Shown here piece after piece: positions 53,966 through 64,000 of a DNA stretch of 64,000 nucleotides. Numbering within the stretch: the first letter of the stretch is position 1; each line of letters opens with the position of its first letter. Source of the stretch: Anarhynchus alexandrinus (lineage: Eukaryota > Chordata > Aves > Charadriiformes > Charadriidae); the NCBI GenBank assembly GCA_008711295.1, contig VUYV01000213.1:904187-968186 (forward strand). Reading direction: 5' to 3'. The notes beneath the pieces were generated by a model, which worked only from the letters and a program-made list of their open reading frames with translations, made no database searches and was not told the DNA's origin. Both the position numbers and the translations under genes were made by a program.

Positions 53966-54261
53966 GTAAGGTAGGACACAAATATAATATTTGGACTGAA
54001 CAGATCATAACTATTCCATTAATTTAATGCGTATTTTATAAGGGCTGATTTCTTGTGATGAAAAGATAACAGTTTTGGTGATGATGTATTATATTTTACT
54101 TAAAATTGCATTGTTTTGTGCCTGTTTTGTGCAGTATTTCATTGGTCTGTCAGAAAGTTCTATGAATATTTTAGGTTTTTGAATATTTTAAAGTGCAGAA
54201 GCTGGATTTATTCCTCCAGTCTGTGGGTTTCATTCACTTTTCTGGACATTTTCATTGAAAA

Positions 54262-54480
54262 AGTCCCCATTTCCCAAACTGTTCCCAACTTCCTTCTATC
54301 TCCAAGCCACCAGCCCATGCTCCCATCTCAGAAGTCCCCTGCTTCTTCTAACCCATCCTTTCCTGGCTCAAGCCCCTTTTACCCTTCCCAAGCCAAATCC
54401 CCAGCTTCCCAACACCTCCCAAATCTTTCTTGTCACTGCCTGAACACAAAGATGGGCTTTCTTCCCCAGTTCCCATGACT
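54262..54480. repeat. Pyrimidine-rich, strand-asymmetric tract
   Basis: Over about 220 bp the plus strand is dominated by C and T, with many cccaa, tccca and agcccc phrases and few G. It gives Pro/Ser-rich frames of 62-120 codons that are compositional artefacts. It may be a decayed minisatellite. Confidence 0.55.
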
Positions 54481-54946
54481 GTTCAAGGGAATAGTGCTGC
54501 TGCTGTCCACAATTCAGACCCAGACAATGCCCTTTCTGGCACTTTTCTTGCCATCTGCCACCCTCTTACTGGCTTTCATGGCTAGCCAAGTCCATTTGCT
54601 CTTTCATTTATTTTTGACCAGAGTGCAGGGATTGAAAAACGCACACCAAGATGCACGTATCACAAATCCCCACAGAAAAGCCAACACGACAGCCAGACTC
54701 CCAGCTGTCCCATAAGTGATGGCTTCCTCTACACCCTTACTGCAATGCTTCATGAGGGCTTCCAGAGTCCTTGCTTTTTCACATCTTTAGCCCATTAGGT
54801 GGCATGTGAAGAATAATATGGTGGTTATTAGGGGGATGTGTGTTCTCTGGAACAGAAAAAAAGTGTCTGCTGGGCCACAGCCCACTTCTGGGTCTGACAC
54901 ACAACTTCAATGGGAAAAAATTAAGCGTTAGTCCGAGTATCCAAAA

Positions 54947-54997
54947 GGTATTCCAAGGGAGGGAGGTACTCCAAGAGAAAGGGAAAGGTACTCCAAG
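54947..54997. repeat. Three spaced copies of an 11-mer
   Basis: ggtaYtccaag occurs at 54947-54957, 54965-54975 and 54987-54997, separated by purine-rich spacers. Confidence 0.65.
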
Positions 54998-55570
54998 ACC
55001 AGAGAAAATAATTCTAAATGACACAGTGGAGTGTCTTCAATTCAAAGCCTTTTTCTTCTATTACATGTACTTTAAGGAAGCTAACAAGACCATTTCCAGT
55101 AAGTCAGTACCCTTCCATTCTGCTTAATCCTACTTGTACTCTGAAGAAATGAATCAAGACAACAAGAGTGTGGAAAGGAGGTCTAGAGACTCCCATAGTC
55201 TGTAGGACAGTGCAGAAGACTTTTTTTTTTAGGAAAAGTCAGTGAAGCCAGCCCCCAGACCAGGAAAAAATACTTGTCTGCAGCCTCCTCTTCTAAGCTT
55301 CCCTTCAGGAGTTTGCCAAACAAAAATGAAAGCAGAAAGAGAAATTGAAGCGATGTGCACGAGGAATGTCAGCCCCAAGAAAATTGTGAAACCCCAGGTG
55401 CAACTTCCTGCATTTTGGAAGACTTTTAAAACATTTCAGGACAAAAAAGCACATGCAAAAATATAAGCCTACCTGGTATTTACCTTGGACTCGGTGCTAG
55501 AATAACTTGCCAGTAGCAAATTCCACACACTGAAACCACAGTTCTTACTACACACTCGCGTGTTTCCCAT

Positions 55571-55604
55571 CATACACACTCACACACACATACACACACA
55601 CACA
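55571..55604. repeat. Interrupted (CA)n microsatellite
   Basis: CA units broken by single T substitutions span about 34 bp. Confidence 0.85.
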
Positions 55605-56278
55605 TTGCATAGAAAAACATTCAAAAAGCCAGCATCAACATTATAAAAAATATCCCCCAAAGCAAGTTATCACCTCCCCTATGAGTAGGAACACTGGGCT
55701 CTTATGCTCGGCGTCCAGGCACAGCCAAGCCTCCCTTGTCCAGCAGAATGACACCCCTAGGCATTTTACACAAATTTCAAATGCACCTTTTAAAGAAACT
55801 TTTGTGAGTCCTCCCACATGGGCTCAGGTACAGTTCTCTCTCATTTCTTTTTCTGCTGTTTCCTTTCACTTTCTACTGTACGGCTGACTGGGTTTTTTGC
55901 TTCTCTGTGTCTCAGCATCCCTTCACCCTGCACCTATGAAGGCAAGCAAACAAGCAGCACGGCACGTGTGTGTGTACTACTGCATGCAGACTATCCAAGT
56001 CCCGTGTTGCCAAGCTGAACCAAGTCTCATCATCACTAGAAGTAAAACTCAAACTTTCTTATATGTCTTTTTATCAATTGCAGCACTCACATCCCGTCTC
56101 TGCAACTACTTTGGTACTTATTTAATTTTTTGGGTTTGAATAGTCCCAGCTACTTGCTGTGATTGTGAAACAAAGGACTTAACTGTTCAAAGGATCAGAG
56201 CCCATATCGCTTTTTGTTAGGAGAATCTTGGGGTTTCTGTAATAGTATTTTTTCTGCTAAACAAGAATGATATATCTG

Positions 56279-56384
56279 CTTAGGGACATGGTTTAGTGGT
56301 GGACTCGGCAGTACTAGGTTAACGGTTGGACTCGGTGATCTTAAAGATCTTTTACAACCTCAACGATTCTATGATTCTGTGATA
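56279..56384 (+). mobile_element. CR1 LINE 3'-end fragment
   Basis: The segment reads acatggtttagtggtggact, then a glycine-poor untranslated stretch, then gatcttaaagatcttttaca and ends in ATTCTATGATTCTGTGA. This is the characteristic CR1 3' UTR with its 8-bp tail repeats. It is a short, 5'-truncated copy with no coding part. Its 3' UTR differs from that of the copy at 30.5 kb, so it belongs to another CR1 subfamily. Confidence 0.88.
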
Positions 56385-57585
56385 AATTACTTGGCTCTCA
56401 AAAACGTAAAACTCTTCATGAGACTCATGCAAAACCTGAACCATAAAACAATTTGTGAAACATGCCCAAAGCAGAGAAAGAAAACAAAGCAAAAGAAACA
56501 CAGGTAATCATTTCCCAGGGAACATACTCTGAGAGACTTCTTAGAGAGATTTCTTTTTGGGGATTCCTCAGGCCTGCCTAGGCCCAAATTTCTGCTATCT
56601 TAGTGGTGCACATGAGATCTCATAATTCTGCACCAGCTCTTTTCATTGGCTTTTTGGAATAACTCCATTCAAACTGATCCACAGATTCTCTGGGCATAGC
56701 TGCATTCCCCAGCTAACCATGAACCACGCTGGATGCCACACTGACATCCCCATGAGGATCTGCAAGGGGGAAGGCAAGGAAAAGAAAGGGCAAAGAGAAG
56801 CGGAAGTGTTGTAGTTACAAGTAAAATCATATTTAAATGGATGGGGGGAAAAAAAAAAGCGCTATTTCCCTGCAGAGATCCAGTTCCGCAGAGGTAAAGG
56901 GTGAAGGGTGCAACCTAGGTCGTCACACTTGGGTTATAGAAATTTTCCTGACTTAAAGGGTTTGTAAAATTTAAACAAAAGGAAAATAAAAATGTGATAA
57001 TTTAATATGGAATGGCCAAAACACAGCAGAATTATAAAACATCACAATAATGCGAGGAAGACTGGATGCAATGGCAGTGAGCTGAAGGCCTAGGATTAAG
57101 GGTCACAAGCATAGTCCAGCATAGCTCTTCTGCACTTCTCAGATGGGTGCGAGACAGATCACTTCCACAAACAAAACCCTCTGCTTGTTTGTTTTCCTTG
57201 TGCAGCTTTCTGTTTCAGACGCAGCTCGAAAAGGCTCCTGAAGTATGCGAATCCATTCAAGAAGTCCTGGACTACCATTGATTAAATTACAATTTACAGT
57301 CTGAGGGGAAAAAAAAACTGATTTTTTTGAATTCTCACCCTCAGCTACGGGCATCTAGCTCAAGTATGAGCTGGAGCCTCTATGGTCAGAAATCCACGTA
57401 CCTTTTGTAGTCAATGACAGCAGAGGGACACCTCCACAGGGTTGACTCACTGTGCCCAAGTTACATACTGTGGACTAAAGGCAGAGTATGAATAGCATAA
57501 CCAGGACCACACTTTTCACTCTACACTCTATGGACCAAACTGTGTAAAAATGAATACAAATGCAGATTTACCTATAAGTAATCCC

Positions 57586-57852
57586 ACCTCCCCTGATGCA
57601 GCTTTGAACCATTCCCACACATCCTATCAGTGGATCCCAGGGAGAAGAGATCAGTACCTCCCTCTCCACGTCCCCTCTTCAGGAAGCTGTAGAGAGCAAT
57701 GAGGTCGCCCCTCAGCCTTCTCTCCAAGCTAGACAAACCCAGAGTCCTCAGCTGCTCCGCACAGGAATGCCTTCCAGCCCTCCCACCAGCTTTGTTGCCC
57801 TCCTCTGGATGCACTCAAGGACCTTCACATCCTTCTTAAATTGTGGGGTTCC
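57586..57852 (-). mobile_element. CR1 LINE internal fragment, missing its 3' end
   Basis: Read on the minus strand, this 267-bp piece matches the first CR1 copy from about 30712 to 30975, including TKLVGG and [12 protein letters not shown] coding and the ggatccactgataggatgtg stretch. A one-base deletion near ggcattcctg shifts the frame, so it is not coding. It stops abruptly at caggggaggt, well before the 3' UTR. CR1 copies are normally cut at the 5' end, so the missing 3' end implies a later deletion or rearrangement. Confidence 0.9.
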
Positions 57853-60800
57853 TAAGGAACCATAACCAACTAATGTGTAAATCCGTGTTAGTTCATGGGC
57901 TACTGATTCAATGGACTGTAACGGTTACTTTGGAGCATTACAGTCTATTGCATTAGAGAACATCCATTGCAATTGGTTTAAATCCATGTACTATCTAATT
58001 AATTGGGAAAGCTATTTATGAATGAGATTAAAGCTTTCACAGACAATGTGCTTAAAAGCACTTTTTGCCCCCATACATATACCTTTCCTCAAAATTATGC
58101 TGAGATGCCTGACAACAGCATACAGATGCAGGGTGAAAAGTTAAATTAACTAAATGGAGCAATGTTAAACCACTTAAACAGAGCTGGACACCACAGCTTA
58201 TGTATTGGTTAGTATTTTCACCAGTTATATGCTTAATAATTAGTTATATTCATATGCAGATCTTTTTAGAGGCTAAAAAGAACTCATCTTAATTTATAGT
58301 GCTGTTTCCTCACATGATTCAATATGAGCCAGACTGAATGAAACTATCAATGCATGGCATTCACAGAGCTCATGCCATGGATACTTCTGCTCCATTCATT
58401 TAGTTGCACAGGCACTTTGTTGGCAATTTTTTGCAAATTTTGAGAAGATAAAAGTGAACAAAAAGAGTCTCTCCGTGCCCTTTGGCCCAGTAGAAAGCTC
58501 TATACTACTAACTCAAAAATGAAAAGTTTTAGCTGTCTTTTAGATGTCCTCCGACAATTCGCCTAAGTGCTACGCTAAGGGGAGTGATGCTGTACAGTAA
58601 CACACTCCCTTAGTCTTTACAGCCATTTAAAGTTGAACCTGCAAGTCTTCTAAAATGTTGCGAAATGGTACAGAAGCATATTATATTGGCTACCACAGTA
58701 AATGCTCTTAAGTTAAAATAAATAGCCTACTTAAAATGATTGCATAATAGGGAAGCAATAAAGTGGAAGAGGGTTTGAATTCTCTTCCAGCAAATGCTAG
58801 TTATTTGAGGTGAAAGTTGTGAGCTTCCTATTTACCCCAGTTATTCTACTGAAATAAAGTACTCAAATCTTTTATCTTTATTAGTCTTAACAATTAATAA
58901 AATATCTGGTCCCTTCTTTAATGAGAAGTAACCCGTTCAGCTCAGAGAGGTAAAATGTAATTACAGATGGGTTATTTGTTTGGTAACTAGGAAAGGGCAA
59001 ACTGGCATTTTAACCTCAAGATTATTAGTTTACATCCAGCCATCTCAAAGGTCATTTGTCCCCCACGTTTGGAGACTTACAGAGTCACTTTCAATAAAGT
59101 CACCTTCGTGCAGGAGCACCACTCTGTGGCCACAGGGTCTGCTAGAGGAAGCAGACTCAAAAGCCCTGCCACAATCTGGCAGACCAGAGAGGTGCAACCT
59201 CTTGTCTTCTGGGCGAGACACAACATCTGTCATGAGGGAAAGACAGAGGAAAGATTTCCCTTTGGCCAAGTAACAAAAGCTGGGGAAAAGAAGCATAATA
59301 ATGCTCTTCCTTTGAGTCCTTTCTAGTTACCTGATAATTCTTGTTTAATTCCTTTCACTTCCCCTCTCTTTCTAAAGGCTAGCCGGGCATTCCTCCCTAC
59401 ACGTCTGCTCCCCAACGTAAACTTCAGAATAAAAATCCAGGGTTGATGAACTGGACACAACCTGGAACAGAAAAATCATTCTTACCTAGGCTTTGAAATA
59501 CATTTGCAATACCATTCTGGGTCTCCTAAATCAGATGGTGGAGCTCTCCCTCTTCCAGAGCACCCAGGGTCTCTCACTTCTGCCATAAATCACTTTTCAA
59601 ACACTTCAATGGTCCTTCCCCCTCAACAGATGGGGAAACCCACCTAATTCACTCATCCGTGAATGAAGCATGGCCTCTGCTTCCCAGCCCTCCCCTGCCC
59701 TGGGAAACAGTTTCCAACCTCCAGCTTCCAACCCCTCCTCCTCCCCGGCTGCGGGGGCTCACAGCCTGGCTCCCCGGCGGGTTTCACAGGGCTGTGGTGT
59801 TTGTCGGCAGCTGGGGACCTGCGAAGTCACCCCCACTGCAAAGGTTTGAGCTCAAGGGATGGAAAGACCAGACAGAAAAGCCACCAGTTTTTGTGGTCCG
59901 TTGCGTGAGAGTGTATTTCCACCGTCTGAATGCGAGGTCCTAATTCAAATTAGCTGACTCAAAGATCCAGCAACTCCTTACTGGCAGCTTGAGTCAAGCC
60001 TGGAGAAGAGCCTGGGAGGATGCTCTGATTAGCAAAACAAATTAAAATGCATGCTGCCTTGTGTTCGGTGCTTCTTAGGGCAGGCTGAGTTACAGCACAG
60101 TCGCTAACCCCAGGGAGATACAATTTTTTCCGTTGCAGCCTTCCCCCTGCATCAGTCGCACGCAGGTACAGCTGCGGCGGCAGCAGAAACACTAGTGACG
60201 TGCAGTTATAGCTGTTAAAATGAGGGTGGAAATGCTCCTTAGAAAAGCTATTGTAGGGCGGTAAGTGGTCTGGATGCCACCGCAGACAACCAAAAATCTG
60301 CGGTAGAAATTTCCTTTGCTTACGTAGTATCCACAGAGGCAGAATGGTTTCTGCAGTACCAAATACGCCAGGATATACATTAAACTTTTTTTTTGGTCAA
60401 AGCAGCAATACTGCTTCATTTTTGTGTTTAATTAGCTGCAATTAACCATGTAAAGTTAAACTGGGTGTGTGTTTTTTTAAGCCACTCAGGCTGGGTAGTG
60501 CAGTTTCCTGGCATGCATCCTGTTCTAGCAGTAAAGTTGAACACGTCTGCAACAAAAAGGACAAGAATGATTAAATGGAGTAGGGAAGTAGTAATTGTTC
60601 TCATGACTTGCAGCAGCCATTAAAAGTAATTACAATTTGGCAATGGTGGTTTTCAGATATAAACAGTCGGTGTCTCAGATGCTCATTGGGAGTGAAAGTT
60701 AACAAAAATGAAACACCTGTTCATACATCAGTGCTGCTGCAGTTTAGCAGCACGTAGCATTCCTGAAGCTGTTAAATACATGCATTATGCCAACAAAAAT

Positions 60801-62159
60801 TTGGCCACATGTTTACTTAAGGCCTGAATAAATTGCCAATCTGTGACAAAAATCTGATTAAGGTCTTACCTGGGGTTAATAAGACTGACAGCAAGAACAG
60901 CCATTTATAAGAAATCTAAATATGACAAGTAATGTAAGGTAAATAGCTATCATTGATGCAAAATGGAATTTTTGAAGAAAAATCCTGTGTTCTGACTGGC
61001 AGAAGGTATTGATTTATTCATATGGTTTACAGTCCTGTGAATGGAGCTGCCCCCATGAATGGCTGGGACACAAAAGGCAAAGTCAGTGAGTTGTGCTAAT
61101 GCAAGACTGTAGTGGCCACTGTTCTCACAGGCTGTGAGCCACTAAAGCCAAACCTGCAACCTGACTCAGTCTGGCTAGTCCTGAGGATCTGAAGGAGAGT
61201 ATTTTGAGCAGCAAAAAAAAACATGTAGGAGTTCTGCAGTTCAGGTCCTTTTACTGTATTTTTCCCTTTTCTGGTTAAACTTCCAGAAACATAAAAAGTT
61301 ATATTTGTATTTCCTCTGACCGTGAAAAGTAGAGGCTTAATTATAAATTAACCCAAGACATAGTTGGGCTTTTTGTTTATGAGAAATTTAGAAGACTCGT
61401 GAAAAAATCTCCCAAGGGTTGTAGGATAAAGTAAAGGCTTGCTGGCTCTGTGGCACTTTGGTGGATGCTCAGCAGAGTATGTTGGCACAGGACAAACCAC
61501 ACCGGGGTTTATGATGCAAGTGACTTCAGACTTACAGCCTTCACCCTGCTGCCCGCAGCAGCCTCTCCTCCTTCCCCTGCAGCGCTCCTGCGGGCCACGG
61601 AAACCTGCACCCTGGCTAGCAGTTGCTAGCACACTTCCCGGAAGGTGCTTTGTCTATGGAGTGCTGTAGTTTTCAGAACGCCATATTTATTTATTTTTTG
61701 TTTCAAAGTGGGAAACACAGACTATTTCTCAAATCCGATTTAGGGAGCAACCACAGAGACGGAGAAAGACAAAGAACTTCCTCCCACTTCTAAGCAGAAA
61801 TAACCTGTACATAAACAGCTTTACCCAAGGGTTCAAAGTCTACACAAAATGCTTCGGTCAGAGTGAGAGTGAAAGGTATAATCCAGTCCTAAACCCATCC
61901 CCCATGACATAACAAGGGTAACAGAATCAACAGACGAGCACCAGAATGTTACAATTTAGACAGGATTTTAGAATTGGCTCATGCTTCAAAATGGACAAAT
62001 CTGAATCTCCCAAACATTCCGAATACTGAAACCCCAAATTCACGCTCCAAATCAGAATGATTGCATGGTTGTACCTGAACAGCTGACCAGTAGTACATAA
62101 AGAAGCAAATAAAAAAAAAAAAACCCACACACAAACAAAACAACCAACCAAATGCGTAA
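57853..62159. other. Intergenic DNA with two mildly GC-rich patches
   Basis: I recognise no gene here. Patches around 59.65-60.19 kb and 61.54-61.64 kb are richer in G, C and CpG than their surroundings. The second contains a perfect short hairpin (ctgctg-cccg-cagcag, 61546-61561). They could be regulatory, but nothing proves it. Confidence 0.5.
62111..62150. repeat. A-run with CA/CAA low-complexity tail
   Basis: Thirteen A are followed by ccacacacaaacaaaacaac-type sequence. Confidence 0.8.
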
Positions 62160-62178
62160 CCAGTAAGTTATAATATTT

Positions 62179-62184
62179 TTTATT
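62179..62184 (-). terminator. Candidate poly-A signal AATAAA
   Basis: The plus strand has tttatt, which is AATAAA on the minus strand, followed by the T/A-rich aatattataac. It would end the putative PTCH1 3' UTR. Such hexamers also arise by chance in AT-rich DNA. Confidence 0.35.
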
Positions 62185-62945
62185 CATGTTAGAATTTCTA
62201 TCAGTGTTTGAACATTAATATTTAGAGAGTTTGTACAATTTCCATTCAAAGTTTAAAATGAGAACCACACTAGATCACAAATGGTAACTAAAACACAGTT
62301 CAGAATTGTATGAATATTCACACTCTCTTTCTCTCTTAACACTGTTAAACACTTTCTTTTCTGCCAGGGGGTTTACAAGAAAACGTGTGCACCGTAATCG
62401 TATCTCAGCAGTGTTCCAAAACATAATGGTATCATCATTACATATAAACTCTTTAAAAATATACTTCTGTCAAAAGACTTGATGACTACTATGTACACTA
62501 CAAAAATAAATTTTCATATAAATAAATTATATGGCATAATTTTACCTTTGTAACTGAAATGACACAAACCCACTCCTACCGAAACAGGCAGGGAATGAGA
62601 CCCAGTTTGAATATTTTTTTTTCCTTTTAACTCCTTACGCTAAAAGCTACGAGTCCTTAATGTAAATGTTATATAATCTTTCCTATTTAACATTAGTAAG
62701 CACTCTATACAAATAAAAATCCATTAAACAGTAAAAACATAGCTGTAATAGTGTTTCCAATAGAAATAAAATCCCTGCATCTTGTTTGTTATAAACTGGC
62801 ATGACAAATACTGTAAGAAAACATTCTTATGATACAAAAATATAAATATCACCCATGATTAAAAAAGTTAAAAAACAAAACCAAAACAAAAGAAATGTTG
62901 CCAGCCACTGAGTTCTCCCCTTTCCAATGTGACTATCGGAGAAGA

Positions 62946-63140
62946 AGGTCTACATTGCGCACGAAGCAGCAGACAGCTCACCCACACACAAGCACGCAGG
63001 AGGGCTCGGGCAGGGGCAGGTGGGAGACACCGCGGCTCGCCCTGGCCCCCTTCCCTCCCGAGGAAGAGGAGGGAGCGAGGCAGCCGGCGGCGGCAGCGGT
63101 GTCAGTGGGAGCCCCGCCGACCTCTGACACGGGAGCGCAC
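62946..63140. other. GC/CpG-rich block
   Basis: About 195 bp rich in CpG and GC-rich trinucleotides (cggcggcggc) interrupts AT-rich DNA. Both strands have stop-free frames of 66-91 codons here because of composition; they are Pro/Ala/Arg-rich and resemble no protein I know. It could be a small CpG island or a GC-rich part of a 3' UTR. Confidence 0.5.
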
Positions 63141-64000
63141 ACGCTTGGCGGTTGAAGGTAGCTTCCAATTAGTATCATACAGTTTTGTTGCAGAGTTTGT
63201 ATGATCGGAGGTCACTATGCTGCTAGTGCTAAATTGGGGCCCCTCGTCTTTTTGTCATTAAGAGTTTTCATGTTAGACAGTGAACTGGACCAGTAGGCAG
63301 TTGCGACATTAACCCTTAGTGTTCATTGAAACAGTAGCTTATGTATCACGGGAATGACACCAGGCTCTCGCCACCTGCTCTTCGAGCGTTCACATTGGAG
63401 ATCTGTAAACAAGTGCCTCATATCAAAGTGTTTTCAAGTGAGCAAAAAAGGCATGGAAATTTGTGCATTTTAATTATCCCCATTCGTTATGCTGGCAAGG
63501 TCTGTGGGCAAGTTAAACTCCCTGAAGCCACTGGAGAAAAACACTTTCCCATCAAAGAATTGGCCACTGCTGTTCAGGCATCATACTTAAAGAAAAGCCC
63601 CACCACTGCTGTGTTTAGAAACCGAATATTGGTTGTGTTTGTTTGGCTCTGAATAGACAATTGAACATCTACCTGCTCTAAAAAACAGCTTGGAGAAGGG
63701 CAGAAAAAGATGAAGAAAGAGGAAGTCAGAGATAATGAAAACTTATGTTCTATTATTTTAAATTAAGGTTCTCCGTTCTTAGGGTTTGTTTCCAACTGGA
63801 ACACAGATTGTAGTGTTTTTTTTCAGACCCTTCACCTGCAGCAATCCCCTTTTAGTTTAAAAATAATAATACAAAAAGCTAAATTAGTTTCGCAAAGAGA
63901 TCCCAGTTTAGCTGTTTTAATTAAAAGTGCCGATGCAGCATGGGAAAACACAAACAATAGAGAAAAAAACATCCCAGGCCTTACGTGTCTTTACAGTCCT

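Larger units (their letters stand above)
62160..64000 (-). other. Putative 3' UTR of a minus-strand gene, candidate PTCH1
   Basis: On the minus strand this region reads as long AT-rich, non-coding sequence ending in a canonical AATAAA (62179-62184) about 20 bp before its left end, as a 3' UTR would. In human and chicken PTCH1 lies upstream of FANCC in the same orientation, so the 3' end of PTCH1 is expected on this side and strand. No PTCH1 coding sequence is visible before the right edge, so the stop codon would be outside the window. A GC-rich block at 62946-63140 is unusual for the surroundings. The assignment rests on position and on the poly-A signal, not on a sequence match. Confidence 0.35.

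Noticed and set aside
54116..54478. 120-codon Pro/Ser-rich frame as a secreted or mucin-like protein
   Set aside because: The composition follows directly from the pyrimidine-rich tract and no splice or start evidence supports it.
63341..63652. 103-codon plus-strand frame near the right edge
   Set aside because: It is antisense to the putative PTCH1 3' UTR and contains no recognised domain.
1..64000. let-7 or miR-23b/27b/24 clusters known from the same human chromosome arm
   Set aside because: Those lie on the far side of FANCC (in or beyond AOPEP), and I saw no corresponding hairpin here.
1..64000. CRISPR arrays, bacterial operons, tRNA or rRNA genes
   Set aside because: No regularly spaced repeats, ribosome-binding-site-led gene runs, or RNA gene signatures are present; the DNA is vertebrate.

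Overview
The window is vertebrate nuclear DNA, almost certainly from a bird. It is AT-rich, its genes are split by long introns with GT-AG splice sites, and it carries CR1 LINE fragments (the dominant avian retroposon) and a solo endogenous-retrovirus LTR of a type common in birds. I see no bacterial operon, CRISPR array, tRNA or rRNA. Most open frames longer than 60 codons are chance frames in intron or intergenic DNA.

The one protein-coding gene I can prove is FANCC (Fanconi anaemia complementation group C), on the minus strand. Its first three coding exons are present: 21560-21733 (start codon at 21724-21722), 19867-19951 and 14072-14166. Together they encode residues 1-115. Their coding lengths of 165, 85 and 95 bp and their intron phases match human FANCC exons 2, 3 and 4 as I remember them. 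The rest of the gene (exon 5 onward, about 440 residues) was not found and should lie beyond position 1. The CpG island at about 36.9-38.1 kb is the likely FANCC promoter and non-coding first exon, but a 155-bp run of N (37560-37714) interrupts it.

Layout from left to right: 1-14071 is the visible part of FANCC intron 4, with a GC-rich block at 1.7-2.2 kb, a solo LTR at 4.07-4.56 kb and a CTCF-type motif at 5.95 kb. Exon 4, intron 3, exon 3, intron 2 and exon 2 follow to 21.7 kb. Intron 1 runs to about 37 kb and holds an antisense CR1 fragment with an open reading frame at 30.5-31.2 kb. The CpG island and gap come next. From 38.1 to 62.1 kb I see no gene; CR1 fragments lie at 56.3 and 57.6 kb. 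The last 1.8 kb (62.16-64.0 kb) looks like the end of a minus-strand 3' UTR. In vertebrates PTCH1 lies just upstream of FANCC on the same strand, so PTCH1 is the natural candidate; this is inference, not proof. FANCC and PTCH1 are Z-linked in chicken, so the window is probably Z-derived.

I looked for an undescribed system and found none. The items most worth a second look are the incomplete GC-rich FANCC promoter with its GGGGCC repeat, the conserved Met55 codon at an exon edge, the putative PTCH1 3' UTR with an embedded GC-rich block, and a few motif clusters and duplications.
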